Origin: Paramecium tetraurelia
Lineage: Eukaryota; Ciliophora; Oligohymenophorea; Peniculida; Parameciidae
Assembly: GCF_000165425.1 (NCBI RefSeq)
Contig: NW_001799033.1
Location: forward strand, 66,611 to 130,610
Length of the DNA: 64,000 bases
Reading direction: 5' to 3'
Positions within the stretch are counted from its first letter, which is position 1; each line of letters opens with the position of its first letter. Of the stretch, positions 1 to 11,950 are shown piece by piece. The notes beneath the pieces are model-generated. The model was not told where the DNA came from, did not search any database, and saw only the letters and a program-made list of their open reading frames with translations. Made by a program: the position numbers and the translations under genes.

Positions 1-982
1 ATTTCGAATTTACTGTAACTTATGATTAATTAGATTGAGCATTAGATAGATTTTGCTAATTCTTCAAGCATCCTATTTTAAAGAATCACAAATTTAAAGA
101 GAAATGCAATTCAATCGGTATTTACAGTGTGATTTTTGGATAAAATTTTAATAAGTAAAATATTAGAACCATCTAAGTCCTCCTATTAGTAATTTTTTAT
201 AGGAAATTAAGATACCCTTGGTTATGGTAATAGACAATAAGTTGTAGATTTTCGTTACTATCATATAGATTAATCAAATTAGTTATTTATGAATAGTAAT
301 TTGTTGAATTATTGTTAAACTAAGCCACTCATATGCTTTGCAATATTCAAATAAAAATTTCAATAGACCAGATGTAGAAATAGAATGTTCTCAAATCAAA
401 AAGAGGATTGCATATGTATTTATGCTTAGTTGAATTTCTGCAAACAAAAGCATAAATTTTCTAAAAAGTTCAATCAAACTAACTCTTTACTTTAATTATC
501 TTGAAAGAATAAATCTTTTTGATTTATTAACAGATTTATGGGTGAATTTATTTTATAAGTAGAAAGTAGAACTGTGAGAAAATAATTGATTGTAGATTTG
601 ATAACAAATATAATTAAAACTTCATTTTTTCTTAACTTAGAACTACAGAGTAATTGGATTATATTTTACTCTCTGCTTCAATAGAATTGGAGGCCTAACA
701 TGATTCTAATTTATAATTTAGAGTACAGAAATGGCTAAAATATCTTTAAACTAGGGTAAGGTATTATTTTTTAATAAAATAAATAAATCTAGAGAATTAA
801 TAAGGGCTTATGTTATAGATGATTTGACAAGAGAGTAATTTGAAGAATGTAACTAATCAAATAATCCTATCCCTACTATAGAAAGATTTCTCTATGGATG
901 CCGAATTTGGATGCTTTTGGAGAGAAATATAATACCATCAAAATCTTTTGACAAGAAAGAATAATTTTTGGTTTGCTTGTGA
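1..982 (+). CDS. 3' part of an unrecognised protein gene
   Basis: The region reads as protein in ciliate code but the frame changes several times, so introns must be present. The clearest part runs from about 574 to a TGA at 980-982, with a probable 32-nt intron at 761-792 (GTATT...CTAG). The last exon encodes an acidic, helical stretch (RELIRAYVIDDLTREQFEEC and on). An upstream exon in frame 1 (about 133-500) is rich in Cys and Gln. No domain was recognised. The 5' end lies outside the window or could not be fixed, and the exon joins before 560 are unresolved. Confidence 0.35.
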
Positions 983-1117
983 AGTTAGAAATCAAGTGTT
1001 ATTGAGCATAATCACACATTTGCAGAGATAAATATAGGTTTCATTACCTAACTAATGTGCCACTTCTTCCAGATATATATTCAATATTGTGAGTATATTA
1101 TAAAAATATATTATAAA

Positions 1118-2910
1118 ATGAAATCTCTCCAAAAATTACTCAAAAATAACAAAGACATGGGACATTAATACATTGATTTTATGTAGCTGTTTGAAAAGAA
1201 ATTGAAATCGTGTATCATAAATCACAATTCACGTAAAAATATTCTTGCTCAATACAAATAACAACAATACATCCATTCTCCAATGCCTTTTTTTGAATCT
1301 GAAGAGCTGGTAGTATATGGTTCTTTTGAGAATAGTAATATTCATGGATGTTGTCAAGAAGAAAAGGGAGTGTTGAATGTTCTACTTTCCAGTGATACTA
1401 ATACTTAGGGTTGCACTTAATGGTTTTACTTTGGAATTAAGATGCACAACAAAGGAAAACTAAAAATACGTATATTAAATAATCGTAGATAAAACACTCT
1501 CTTTAAAGACTGCAATCATGTTTATGTGTTTGATAATGAAAAATGGAGTGTTGGTTAAACCTAAGAGATGTACTATTATAGAACAAACATTAATCACCCA
1601 TTCTATCATCACGAAGATGCTGGCATAGCTTAACTTCAATAGAACTTTTCTTTGTACACATTAGAGTTCACGTACGAATTCAAACAGAGTGAAAAAATTG
1701 TATTTTTTGCATTAACTCGACCATATCCAGTCAAAAAACTTTAAAGATTCATTGATTAGTGTCCATTAAAAAGAAAGTCAGTCTGCATCACAACCTTGGG
1801 ATTGCCAATTTGGTAGATCAAGACTCCAAAATAGAATGGATAATAAATTGTTGTAATTTTGGCTCGTCAACATCCGAGTGAAACAGCTGGATCTTTTATT
1901 TGTTAAGAGATCTTACGTATACTATGTAAAGGACATTAAAGTATGTAAAAGTATAGATTCATAATATATCCAATGGTAAATCCAGATGGTGTTTTTCTGG
2001 GGAATTCTCGTTGTAATTTTAATGGCGTCGACTTAAATAGGTAATATGAATATAAATTGTAGAAAATGGGACAATCCAAAATAAAAAACAGAACCTGAGG
2101 TGCATTATGTTCTTAAATCAATATCAAAATATTCTAACATTGCATTTATGATAGATTTGCATGGTCATTCAAAAAAGTTCAATCAATTTCTTTATGGTTG
2201 TTTACATGGCAAGAGTGTATCAGAGTATATGAGGATAAGATAGTTTGGGAAGATTCTCGCTCATCATAATGAAGTTTTCTCATTTAAAGTACCTTAATAT
2301 TTAATAGAGGGATTGTTCATATGGTGTTAGTCCTGATAGATTTGGTACGGCTAGAGTGGCATTATGGAAGAGATTGAATATAGCAAATTCAATGACAATA
2401 GAAACGAGCATCTACGGTTAAATGGGACGAGCCTTTGGCTTAGAAGATTACCATGCCCTTGCTTAAAATATATTGCGAGCACTTGACCTTTATAATGAGC
2501 AGGTGGACTCGCCAGAATTGAACATCAATAGAGAGATGAGCAAGGCACTAAAATATGATAGTGGAAGTGATTCGGAGGCAGAATAGGATTTGATTATTCC
2601 AAAACCAAACAGGATTAAAATCACGTCGAGAAAGGAATCTTCATGTAAGCATTAATCCGTTGGATATGGAGGAATTAAACAGAAAATAGAGACTCCTCAA
2701 TTGATACACCAACATAGTTAATTTTTCAAAGATTAGTCGTTTGTTGAATTGTTACCGCAACCTTCCAAGCTTCTTAGTCACAGTCAAAACAGAGTTCAAC
2801 TTTAGAAGATAAGGTCTCGAATGAACTCATTCTAAAGCCAATACATAGAGGAATAGCCTAAATTAGGAAGTATGATATCAGCATTGCAAGTGAAATAATT
2901 ATTTAAATGA
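1118..2910 (+). CDS. cytosolic carboxypeptidase, M14 family (CCP/AGBL type)
   Basis: A 583-residue zinc carboxypeptidase of the CCP/Nna1 type, which trims glutamates from tubulin tails and other proteins. The N-terminal beta domain ends in a TQGCTQWFYF-like segment, as in the family. The catalytic domain has zinc ligands H252 and E255 in [10 protein letters not shown], then the NPDGV and GVDLN motifs, the third ligand H341 in MIDLHGHS, and the catalytic glutamate at about E415 in the TIETSIYG segment. Two introns restore the frame: 2041-2062 (22 nt) and one of 19 nt near 2287-2305. The C-terminal 130 residues are polar and probably disordered. The start at 1118 follows AT-rich sequence; the frame stays open upstream without a better ATG. 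The TGA overlaps the next gene's ATG. Confidence 0.9.
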
Positions 2911-4333
2911 AATTAATTCTTGCTCTTCTCATGACAATAGCATATTGTACAAATGATGCTATCAAAAAAAATGTCGATAATATCAGATAAGCCATCAATA
3001 GTGGGCCTAACAAGCATTAGGCTTATGATAAATTGGCTTATATTGTTGACACATTTGGTCCTAGGATGTGGGCATAACCTAGTATGGCATTAGCTGTTGA
3101 TTATCTTTATAATTAAATACGAAATTGGGATGCAACCAAAAGTGGTTTGGTGGAGGTTAGATTAGAAGAATTGGATGAGATATCAACTTGGGTGAGAGAG
3201 AGCGAACAACTAATTTTAAAGAGTCCAAGAAAGAGACCTCAAAAATTAGGAATGATCGGACTTGGTTTTAATTGTACCAGGCAATATAAAGGATGGAGAA
3301 GTCGTCGTAGTTAGAAACTGGAGTGAATTGGATGAGAAGGGTAAAGCCAACAAGATTTAAGGTATATTCAACATACATTTTTTAGGAAAAATTGTGTGTT
3401 ATAATGTTGCATGGACAACCTATGATGACTTGAAGTTTTATAGACAACAAGGACCAGATAGAGCATCTGCCTATGGAGCTATTGCTGTACTATTGAGAAG
3501 TGTTGCTTCATTTTCAATCTATAGTCCACATACAGGAAATGTGAGATATTCTGGTACATTCACCAAGATTCCTGCCGCTGCTATTACAGTTGAAGACGCT
3601 GAGATGCTCCAAAGAATGTAAGACAGAGGATAGAAGATTACTGTGGATTTAGAATTAAATAATAAAATGATGCCTTCTAAAAGTCATAACATCATTGCTG
3701 AGATCAAAGGTTCAAAATATCCCGATTAAATTATTTTGATGGGGGGTCATTTTGATTCATGGGATACAGGAAGTTAGACAGGAGCCATGGATGATGGCGC
3801 AGGAACTCTAGTTACTCTAGAAGCCCTTAAAGTAGTGGCTGATCTAGGAATCCAACCTCTGAGAACTTTGAGATGGATTGCTTGGAGTGGTGAAGAAATG
3901 GGACTCCCTAATAATGGAAATCAACACTATGCTAAATATCATGGAGATGAGGATCATGTAGTTGCACTTGAGAACGACGTTGGTCAATTGACAGCCATAG
4001 GATTTGGATTTTCAGGAAAATTATAAACTAGTAGAATGGTCAGATAATTGATTATGAACTATATTCCTGAATTGTCAGTTGTCAATGAAAATGATGGGTA
4101 AATATGAGTTGCTTATGTTAGATCTGGAGTTATACAAAACCTTAGGGGATAAAGGAGTTCCATTGATGAGAAATATCTACAAAGATCCTAATGATGACTA
4201 TTATTTCAAATATCATCATTCGGCTGGAGATACAATGAATATTTTAAATCCTGATGAAATGGATTCCAATGTGTTTGCCATCAGTTCAATGATGTACATC
4301 ATAGCTGATAATCCTGAGAGATTACCCAAATGA
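2907..4333 (+). CDS. M28 carboxypeptidase Q-like secreted metallopeptidase, frameshifted
   Basis: This resembles plasma glutamate carboxypeptidase (carboxypeptidase Q), a lysosomal or secreted di-zinc exopeptidase. A clean signal peptide starts at 2907. Metal-site motifs are present: GGHFDSWDTG, DDGAGT, SGEEMG and a C-terminal YHHSAGDT. A 24-nt intron near 3362-3385 and another of 24 nt at about 4102-4125 (with an in-frame TGA) are needed. Two further shifts cannot be introns: one at the TTTT run 3266-3269 and one at the GGGG run 4145-4148. Dropping one base at each gives an unbroken family match. So the gene is either a recent pseudogene or the consensus carries two one-base insertions. The product as written would be truncated before the catalytic domain. 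Confidence 0.8.
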
Positions 4334-4364
4334 TTTATCATAATAAATATTGATTAAAATTCAA

Positions 4365-5689
4365 ATGAAAAGAGATGATTAAGTGTATATGTCCTCCATA
4401 CAACTTTGGAATGGAATCGATACTCCTATTCATTAGAGTACTAATCTTTTTAGCTAAAAATTTAAGGAGAGTTAAGAATTTAATTGCAATAGTCTCCAGG
4501 CCATGTGTCATCACCATCCTCAAAAAAAAGTACATATTTTATCTTGATTTTCAGGCTAAATACCTATTGTTGAACGATTAAAGACCAAATGAAAAGCTAT
4601 GCACTAAATGCGCTGTTCTATTAGCTCAATAAGGGAATAAAATTGAAAATATAGAAGAAGGTAATTTGCGTAATAATTCCTAGACAATATCAAGAAAAAA
4701 CAAACTGATTCATTCATCGAGCAATTATTATAAACAAAAAGTGAAATAGACAATGTTCATTCCAATTTATTATCAACTGAAGCCAATCTTAAAAAGTTTT
4801 ATAATGACCAATATACTCAAGTTGTTAAGACTTTTGGAGGTATCGAGAAATAATTATAAATGGTAATTTCTACTATCTATCTTCCAAGTGCAAATCTAAA
4901 TTACTCTGTTCCTTATCATAATCACTTTGGTCTGGAGTGCAGATTACCAATTAGTTAAAAGTATAATCTAAATAAATTGAACATTAATTGGCAACCTACA
5001 TCACAGACATCAAAAATCATTATGATAAAATCGTCTAAATGGGTACTCTACCATTTAATCAAATTATGGGTGGGTATAGTAGTAAACTATTCAAATTATA
5101 ACAATATCTTAAAGATATCCAGGAGAATAAAGTTGCCTATCTCCATTATGAAGGGAAAGTAAGTACTTTGGATACATTTTTAAAAGAACTTAGCAAATTG
5201 ACTGAAAAGGATTATCAAAATAAGAAAAGAAATCATGAAAGCACGAGATCAAGTTCTGAATAGAAAACTTCTAAAAGTGCTGAGAAGGAAAAGAGGAATC
5301 AGAGCCAACCTAACAGTAAGGATTTAAAAAGTTTTGAGAATTCAGAAAAAAAAACTACCCAAACTTTTAAAATTACTGAAGAATCAATTGAAGAATGGAT
5401 GGAAAATTCTAACTCTAAGCAATAACGCACAGAACCAGCTGAATAATTATAAAGTCCAAATGTTTTAACCTCTAAATTTAATAGAAAACAACTTCCTCCA
5501 AGTAGAGCTTCTATGAAATAAGAAACTAATTAAGCCATACTAGATAAACTAATTTCAGAATTTTCTTAAATCAAGTAAGAAAGAGCAATGAAAAAGTAAT
5601 CTAAGACTCCTGAATTAAGTAAATCAGTTAAGGAAGCCTTTCCTAACAAATTATCACCCAAATTTCTTTACAAAAATTATTATAAATGA
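4365..5689 (+). CDS. coiled-coil protein with B-box-like zinc finger
   Basis: A predicted protein of 416 residues after removing introns 4530-4554 (25 nt), 4661-4683 (23 nt) and 4863-4888 (26 nt). The N-terminal quarter has a Cys/His cluster (CNSLQAMCHHH, then CTKCAVLL) spaced like a B-box. A long helical coiled-coil region follows, then a Ser/Lys/Gln-rich tail. This layout is common in ciliate TRIM-like proteins of unknown role. The start lies 31 bp after the M28 stop. No enzymatic motif is seen. The zinc-finger call rests on spacing only. Confidence 0.65.
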
Positions 5690-5974
5690 TTTGATTCACT
5701 GATTCACAACTTTGTATTATTTAAATTTGATAATGAATTTTAGGTTTTAATTTTACTATCATCATTTTTTTAAGAATAGTTTCATAAGTTGTTTTTAAAT
5801 CATCTTAAAGAATGCATCTATAAATGCTCTGATTAAGATGAGGAATTTGTTAGTTTTGGCTTAAAGTTAAGTCATGAGAGCATAACTTTCAGTTTGCATC
5901 TCCTATATTCATACCTGGCTATACTCATTGAAATAATAATAATAAGTTAGTTATTTTATTTTACATGATAAAAT

Positions 5975-7290
5975 TCACTCTATTGAATCAAAAATATCTC
6001 CTTTGCCACTTCTTCCCTTTCTCTTCTTGAACTCTTTATTCTTGGCCTATTAAGATTTTTCTTGGGCAGCTTATTGAATTCTTTCATCCATTTCATCAAA
6101 TTCATTATCCTATGACTAGCTATTATCGATAAACCATTCTTTTGGAAGATCATCTGGATTAACAGTATCCATATCTAAAGACTCAAAGTGCTTCTTCTAA
6201 AAGTCAGTAAGTACTATTATATATTATATATTAATAAAATACAATCCTTCTTTTCCTGTTCTGTCAATTCCTTATCGATTTCTGCATCATCATCTTCGCC
6301 ATCCTCATCCTTCATACCTTTTCTCTATTCCTTCTTTAATTGTTCTCTATTTCTCTATTATTCCACCTTATTGAGCATAAATTCATCATACAACAAATCA
6401 TCCAATTATTTCTCTTGAATCAATCTCTTTTCTCTTTAAACCTCTGCATCATTTCCCAAAGCCTTTAATTTCAAATATTATTCTAACTTTTCTGGTTAGT
6501 AAAGATAATTTCCTATGAATTATTGGGGTGCATTTTCTCTGATTGATTTTAATTCTTCCATAGTTCTATAACGTCTTTCATCTACATTGTATAGCCAAGA
6601 AAATTTGGGTGTAGTTTTCAATCTATTAATAAGGTGATCAATTTCTGCTTGGATTGATCTTGGGAAATCGCCTTCAGTTTGGAGTTTGATAAGAATATCT
6701 AACAATTTAATCAAGTCTGGTAATCTAGATATTTTTTGTTATCTAACTATGTCTTTCACTACAGGATCAAACAAGTCAGGTTCAAAATATTTGGCACTTA
6801 TGCAGGCATTCAAAATTCTAAATTATTAGCCAGGCTGATATTTTAGACTTTTCTTATACTCTTTAACGAGGATATTGTGACATTAGGATTTCATCAAATC
6901 AAATAGATATTTTCTTTACAGATTTTTATTTTTGCCACAAGCTTCAATTAATTCAAGTGCTTCATACCATTTTCTCTTAGATTTTGGATGCATACGAAAT
7001 TCTGCATCGAAGAAATTGTGTAAGTATTGATTATCAATTGAAAGGGATATAAATCCATAGAGAGCCCCAAATGCTAATCTTGATGGAAATTCACCTTTGA
7101 ATTTATAAAGACATTTTTCTATCTTTTTAATAACAATTTCATCGTATTCCCCATCTTTTCCCATATGATAAAGAAGTTGTCCTATTGATTTTGCATAAAA
7201 ATCATTATCAGGGTTTTCTTTGACTGCTTTAAGTAAGTCTTTGCTGCTTGAGTGATAAAAAGTCTCTGAATTGATATTGAGATCATCCAT
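5975..7290 (-). CDS. unrecognised helical protein, possibly mitochondrial
   Basis: The length closes at 428 residues with one 29-nt intron (GTATTTTAT...AATAG, about 6205-6233). The protein is a run of alpha-helical repeats followed by an acidic stretch and a basic C-terminus (KNKEFKKRKGRSGKG). The pattern is reminiscent of organellar RNA-binding helical proteins, but no motif proves that. Upstream of 7290 the reading can be extended in another frame across an A6 run to an ATG at 7405 (MLLLSK...), which would resemble a mitochondrial presequence. The N-terminus is therefore uncertain. It is convergent with the gene ending at 5689. Confidence 0.6.
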
Positions 7291-7495
7291 ATAAGCTCCC
7301 CAATTGGTATTGTCCTTTATGAGCTTCCAGTCTTTTTTAAGTACAAATTTGCAGCCGTATGTTGGGATGAAGCATAATCTGAGATATTTTGCTTAGAAGC
7401 AGCATAATTAATATATTTATTATTTCAGACAAATAGTTAAAACACAAGTAATTTTTAAATTGAATAAATACATACAATTTTTATTTTGAATTCAA

Positions 7496-8856
7496 TCAAA
7501 TTAATGCTTGATCATCATTAGCTTTCTCTTTGTAATATTCAGCAATTGTAAAGTCAAGATTGTCTCCATGTTCTTCATCTTAATTGATTCGATGTCGTAT
7601 AGGTTATAGTTCATTGCTCTTTTCGCTCTCTTTCTTTAAGTCCACTACCAACAGAACAGCAATATAAGAAACCATCATCAACATATTTATCGGATTAAAC
7701 AAGTGATGATCAAATCTTTCATAATACAAGTAAAATTAACTCTTTTAGAAGGAATAGACGATGAAAAAAATGATGTCAATTACAAACAGGTCAAGTCCTA
7801 ACAGATAAAAGGTTAGCTTATACTTATTAAATTCGAATGTAAACTAATCATGACTTCGTAAGCAAATATCCCAGAATAAACTAAGAAGCATAGCCAACAC
7901 ACAATCATGATTGTATGAATGTTGTCGACTTGATTTTCTAAGTCCTTTATTACAAATGATTAACTATCAAAGGCAATTAACCATCTATCGATACTAATAG
8001 GGATAATGACAAATATTGTTATTAGTGTGTTTCTACCTTTATTGGTGTTGTTATCCTACCCTTTTAGGAAGGAGAGAACTTGTAGGAAGTATCTCAAAAA
8101 TAGAAATTCTCCAATTGCATAGCATGTTTATCCGATCAACCACTCTACTGCTTCGAATTCAGAGAAGTAACACAAGGGTCTAAGTGGTTGAGCAATCAAA
8201 ATTATAATCAAAAGCATGTGATGCTAATTATCTTTGATATATTTTCCTAAAGGCAGAAGATTCTCTTCATCCTCATTGATCATTTTGATAGCCAATGCCA
8301 AAATGACAAAGCATAAGAAGGTAACAAAGGAATCTTCTAAATATTTTAAATTATTTTTGAAATAAGCCTCTAATTCTATGTCCAAACCCTTAACAAAAAT
8401 AACATATGCTGAAACTTTGATTAATTCAGGTGTCATTAGATAATTTTCATTCCCATCTGAGTCACCTGATTTAAACTCATAAGGTAAGGCTTTTAAATGA
8501 TGCCTACTCAATTCCTCAATGCCAGCTTAATTCTCATTGACTATGGGGAATGAATTATTAGTGTCAACCACTATCAGTTCAGTTATATTTAGTTATTACT
8601 CTGCAGGGAATTACTAGTAATAAATCACAATGTCAGGTATGTGTTCTAAAGGTGTTTATGTACGAAAGTAGAATGTGACCATAGTTTCATTGGATTCCCA
8701 AATGTAGCCACAACATTATATGCTTTTGTTATTATTGTCGAGCTTGGTTTCACATTGTCGATTTAGCTTGTCTGATTCAATGAATTAGAGATCCAACGAT
8801 TTATCAACAAAATAGAATACCGCTATTGATGCCACATAAATAATTAAAATTTTCAT
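7496..8856 (-). CDS. multipass membrane protein with lumenal domain
   Basis: An N-terminal hydrophobic signal is followed by about 170 residues of lumenal domain with paired cysteines, then about seven hydrophobic segments and a charged cytosolic tail. This topology is that of GOST/Wntless-like seven-helix proteins, but I cannot assign a family. The frame changes within about 7837-7868. Either a 32-nt intron beginning GTC is removed (442 residues, length closes) or one base is missing. The start codon is separated by only 18 bp from the start of the divergent neighbour. Confidence 0.6.
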
Positions 8857-8874
8857 TATTTTATTAACTGTTAG
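8857..8874. promoter_or_regulatory. 18-bp divergent start-to-start gap
   Basis: These 18 AT-rich bases are all that separate the ATG of the membrane protein (minus strand) from the first ATG of the coiled-coil gene (plus strand). If both starts are right, core promoter elements of each gene must lie inside the other's coding sequence. The plus-strand gene has another in-frame ATG at 8941 that could be the true start. Confidence 0.5.
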
Positions 8875-10146
8875 ATGAAGAGAACATCATCTTAGTAAAG
8901 TATAGAAGGAAGGAGGGATTCAAATCATATAGTTGGACTCATGAGTGAGAATGAGAAACTTCATAAATAAAATGAATCTTTGATGAAAGAATTGAGTCTA
9001 ATTAAAAATGATTTTGAAAGGATGTCATAAAATGGTTAAAAGACTGTAAAGAATGGACGTAGAAAGAGTTGTGAAATCACAGGTGAAATGGTCACTTAGT
9101 AATAAATTAAATCTCTCGAAGAAGAACTACAAAATTCATAATTGAGATTCAACACTTTGAAGAAGGAATTCTCAATCAAGACTACTCAATATTAAAATTA
9201 AATAACGAAATAGGCAAATCTAATTACTTAGCTATAAAATGAAAATGAGACGTTGAAAATTAAGGTTGAAAACAAAGAAAATTAATTCTATGAGTTTAAG
9301 TAATCTTACTAAGAGAATTATTTAGAAAAGTCAGGTATCAAAATTATGAATGAAAATCAAAAAATTAAATAATTATCTGAAAGCAACATCAAGTTGACAA
9401 AATTGCTTGAAGACAGGCTGATTTAATTAGAATAGTTAACTAAAACACTAAATTAAAAGAATTAGGAGCACATGAAAGAAATTGAAAAATATGAAGTCTT
9501 ACTTAAAGAAAAAGCTCATCATTCTACTTTATCATAAGGAAAAAGTTTTGAATCCTTATAAAAAAAGATAGATCTTCTCGAAAAAGATAAAATTCGATTA
9601 ACCAGTGAATTAACTAAAAATAGAGATTTAAATACAAAGGAGAAATAGATGTTGATGAAAGAAAAACAAAACTTAAATTTAGAAAAAGAGAAATTGCACT
9701 CAGACATGTCAATTATTCAGCAATAATTAACTGATTATTATAATTAATTACAATAATGTGGATAGTAACTAAAGTAAAAGGACGAAAACATTAAATAGTT
9801 TTAATAATCTGAGAGCTTCTAAGGATACTAAAATTTATAATATGAAAACTAACAATAAAAGTCATTGATTACTCAATTGCAAGTACAGATAGGAAATCTT
9901 CAATAAACCAATAAAGCTCTACAAGAAGAACTATTGTTTTTAAAGACTACAGCCCCATTAAGCAATAGGACAAATCTAAAGACTTACTTTGGATTAGATT
10001 CTCCATTCAGAAATATTGCAGATGAATAAACTAAATATAATGTCACTTTAAGTAAGTATTAAATTAATATTTTTTTAGAAACAAGAACTTAGAGTTCATT
10101 AGATAAGAGAGGCAGATCATAGGACATGTATAAAAGGATAGAATGA
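8875..10146 (+). CDS. coiled-coil protein
   Basis: The frame is open throughout and encodes 423 residues, nearly all predicted coiled coil rich in Lys, Glu, Gln and Asn. The last 50 residues (TYFGLDSPFRN and on) look globular or adaptor-like. A good intron, 10052-10078 (27 nt, GTAAGT...TTTAG), is a multiple of three and contains no TGA, so both retention and removal keep the frame. Removal gives 414 residues. No family is recognisable; centrosomal or cytoskeletal scaffold proteins of ciliates look like this. Confidence 0.7.
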
Positions 10147-10326
10147 TTGATATAGTAACTTATATATATATATAACGGTCTCAATTATTCATTAATCAAT
10201 AAATCAATCTCTTTTGCAGCTGAAAAGGTAAATTCACAACAAAATATAATTGATCTACAAATATGATTAGAATTAATTTAATTTGAATACTAAAATCCTT
10301 TAATTTAATTAACATTTAAATTTATA

Positions 10327-11876
10327 TCATTAACCAATGGCAACTTTTAACTTCTGTTCCTTGTGTCTTTTGTATTCGTTTATAATTAAGGGAATGAGGA
10401 AGCAACCTGCCACAATTGCATTGAGACTGCAGTATAAGAAAAGAATTGATTCTAAATATGGTACAATCAATTGATTTATTGCTGCAAACACTGCACCATA
10501 TCCCATGACAACTGAAGTAACAGTAGCTGTAGATTTCTTGTTTCCTTTAATTTATAAATTATAATTGTACCTTTCAATTCTTTCATATTACTCAGTTCAA
10601 TCACAATGGCACCTGAAACATTATTATACACACCGCCGATCATTAATCCTGTCAAAAATACTAAGATATAATAGAGAGCATAAGGTTATTCCAATTTTGA
10701 TAAAAAGTTTATGCTGACCATAACTACTGTTCCAACCCACAATGAAGGCACAATAAGACTAGCCCTTAGATTCCAATAGACTCCTGCATAACTAGAATAA
10801 TCACAGTATAATACCATATTAAGATACCTCCTGGGATTGTACCCCATTCAATCATTTAAGTGATCCATGCTACTCCTTCCAGATTTTATCCCTTCAGATA
10901 TGAAGGTAGCCAGAAGGCAAGAATATAGAAAACAGCCTTTATACAGCCAAACGCCAAAGCATATAAGGCGACATTAGGCAATTTCCAAGCCGAAATCATA
11001 TTTATACTATCTTTTTTATTCTTCTTTGGCTTAGGAGGGACATATGGATTCATTTGAGAGTCCCTGTCTACAGTCATAAGAGTCTAACTTAAGTCAGTGA
11101 CAAATGATTGTTCTGAGACAGAAACTACTGAAGCAGCTCTGCTCATGTACTCATCATGAGCCTGTTTATAAACTAATGATTTAGTCAATGGGTTTTTAAA
11201 TTAGGCTATGTATTCTTTGGCTGAACTAGCTTCAATCATATAGATGTTGATGACTGACATAATTAAAACACCAATTGCAGATACATAAATAGGAGCCATA
11301 ACACTCATGCCTAATTATTCAATCAATAGAGCAGCAAACAGGTCTCCTAAGATATTACCAACGTTTGTGCAGGCTGCGAAATACCCCATTACTATGACTT
11401 TATTTGGTTTACTCTGCCAATTGTTCATTATAGCCATCAATCCTGGCCAAGCGGGAGCCTAAGAAACACCATTCAAAATTTAAAGAACAAGCAATAACCA
11501 TCGATTATGTTTCTCAACTGGCAATAAGGCAGCTATCATGAATTATACGATTCCTGTAGAAAATGTTCCGCATAACATAAATAGTTTTGGACCTATTCTA
11601 TCTCCAATTTGACCAAGACTATGTAAATTACTAAATATACAAAAGCATTGACGATCCATAAACAAAAAGGAACGAAAAATTTATGTATCCCAAGTACTTT
11701 TTATCGAAATCATCAATTTTTTCATCGTCATGTTCATGATCATCCTATTTTGCCAAAATACCACTTGTGAAACTCCAAGTTGATCTACATGAATGTAACA
11801 TAGCGTATTGCATAAAGCAGCAAATGAATACCTGAATTCTTTTAGCCCTCAATCCAGGAACAGCAGAATCAAACAT
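10327..11876 (-). CDS. MFS transporter, SLC37/glycerol-3-phosphate type
   Basis: The spliced protein has 492 residues and about 12 membrane spans. The GQIGDRIGPK loop after span 2 is the major facilitator signature, and the layout with a long central loop (residues ~215-300) resembles sugar-phosphate/phosphate exchangers of the SLC37 and GlpT family. Three introns are needed and close the length exactly: 11619-11640 (22 nt), 10792-10814 (23 nt) and about 10546-10571 (26 nt). It is divergent, 74 bp from the next plus-strand gene. Substrate is inferred from family resemblance only. Confidence 0.8.
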
Positions 11877-11950
11877 AAATTTAATTTTAACATTTATGCG
11901 TACTTAAGAAGGAGCTATTGAAACATTCTATTATTATCTATGGTTGTAAA

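Noticed and set aside
10160-10177. Alternating TA run downstream of the coiled-coil gene
   Set aside because: A short simple repeat in AT-rich intergenic DNA; nothing further to support.
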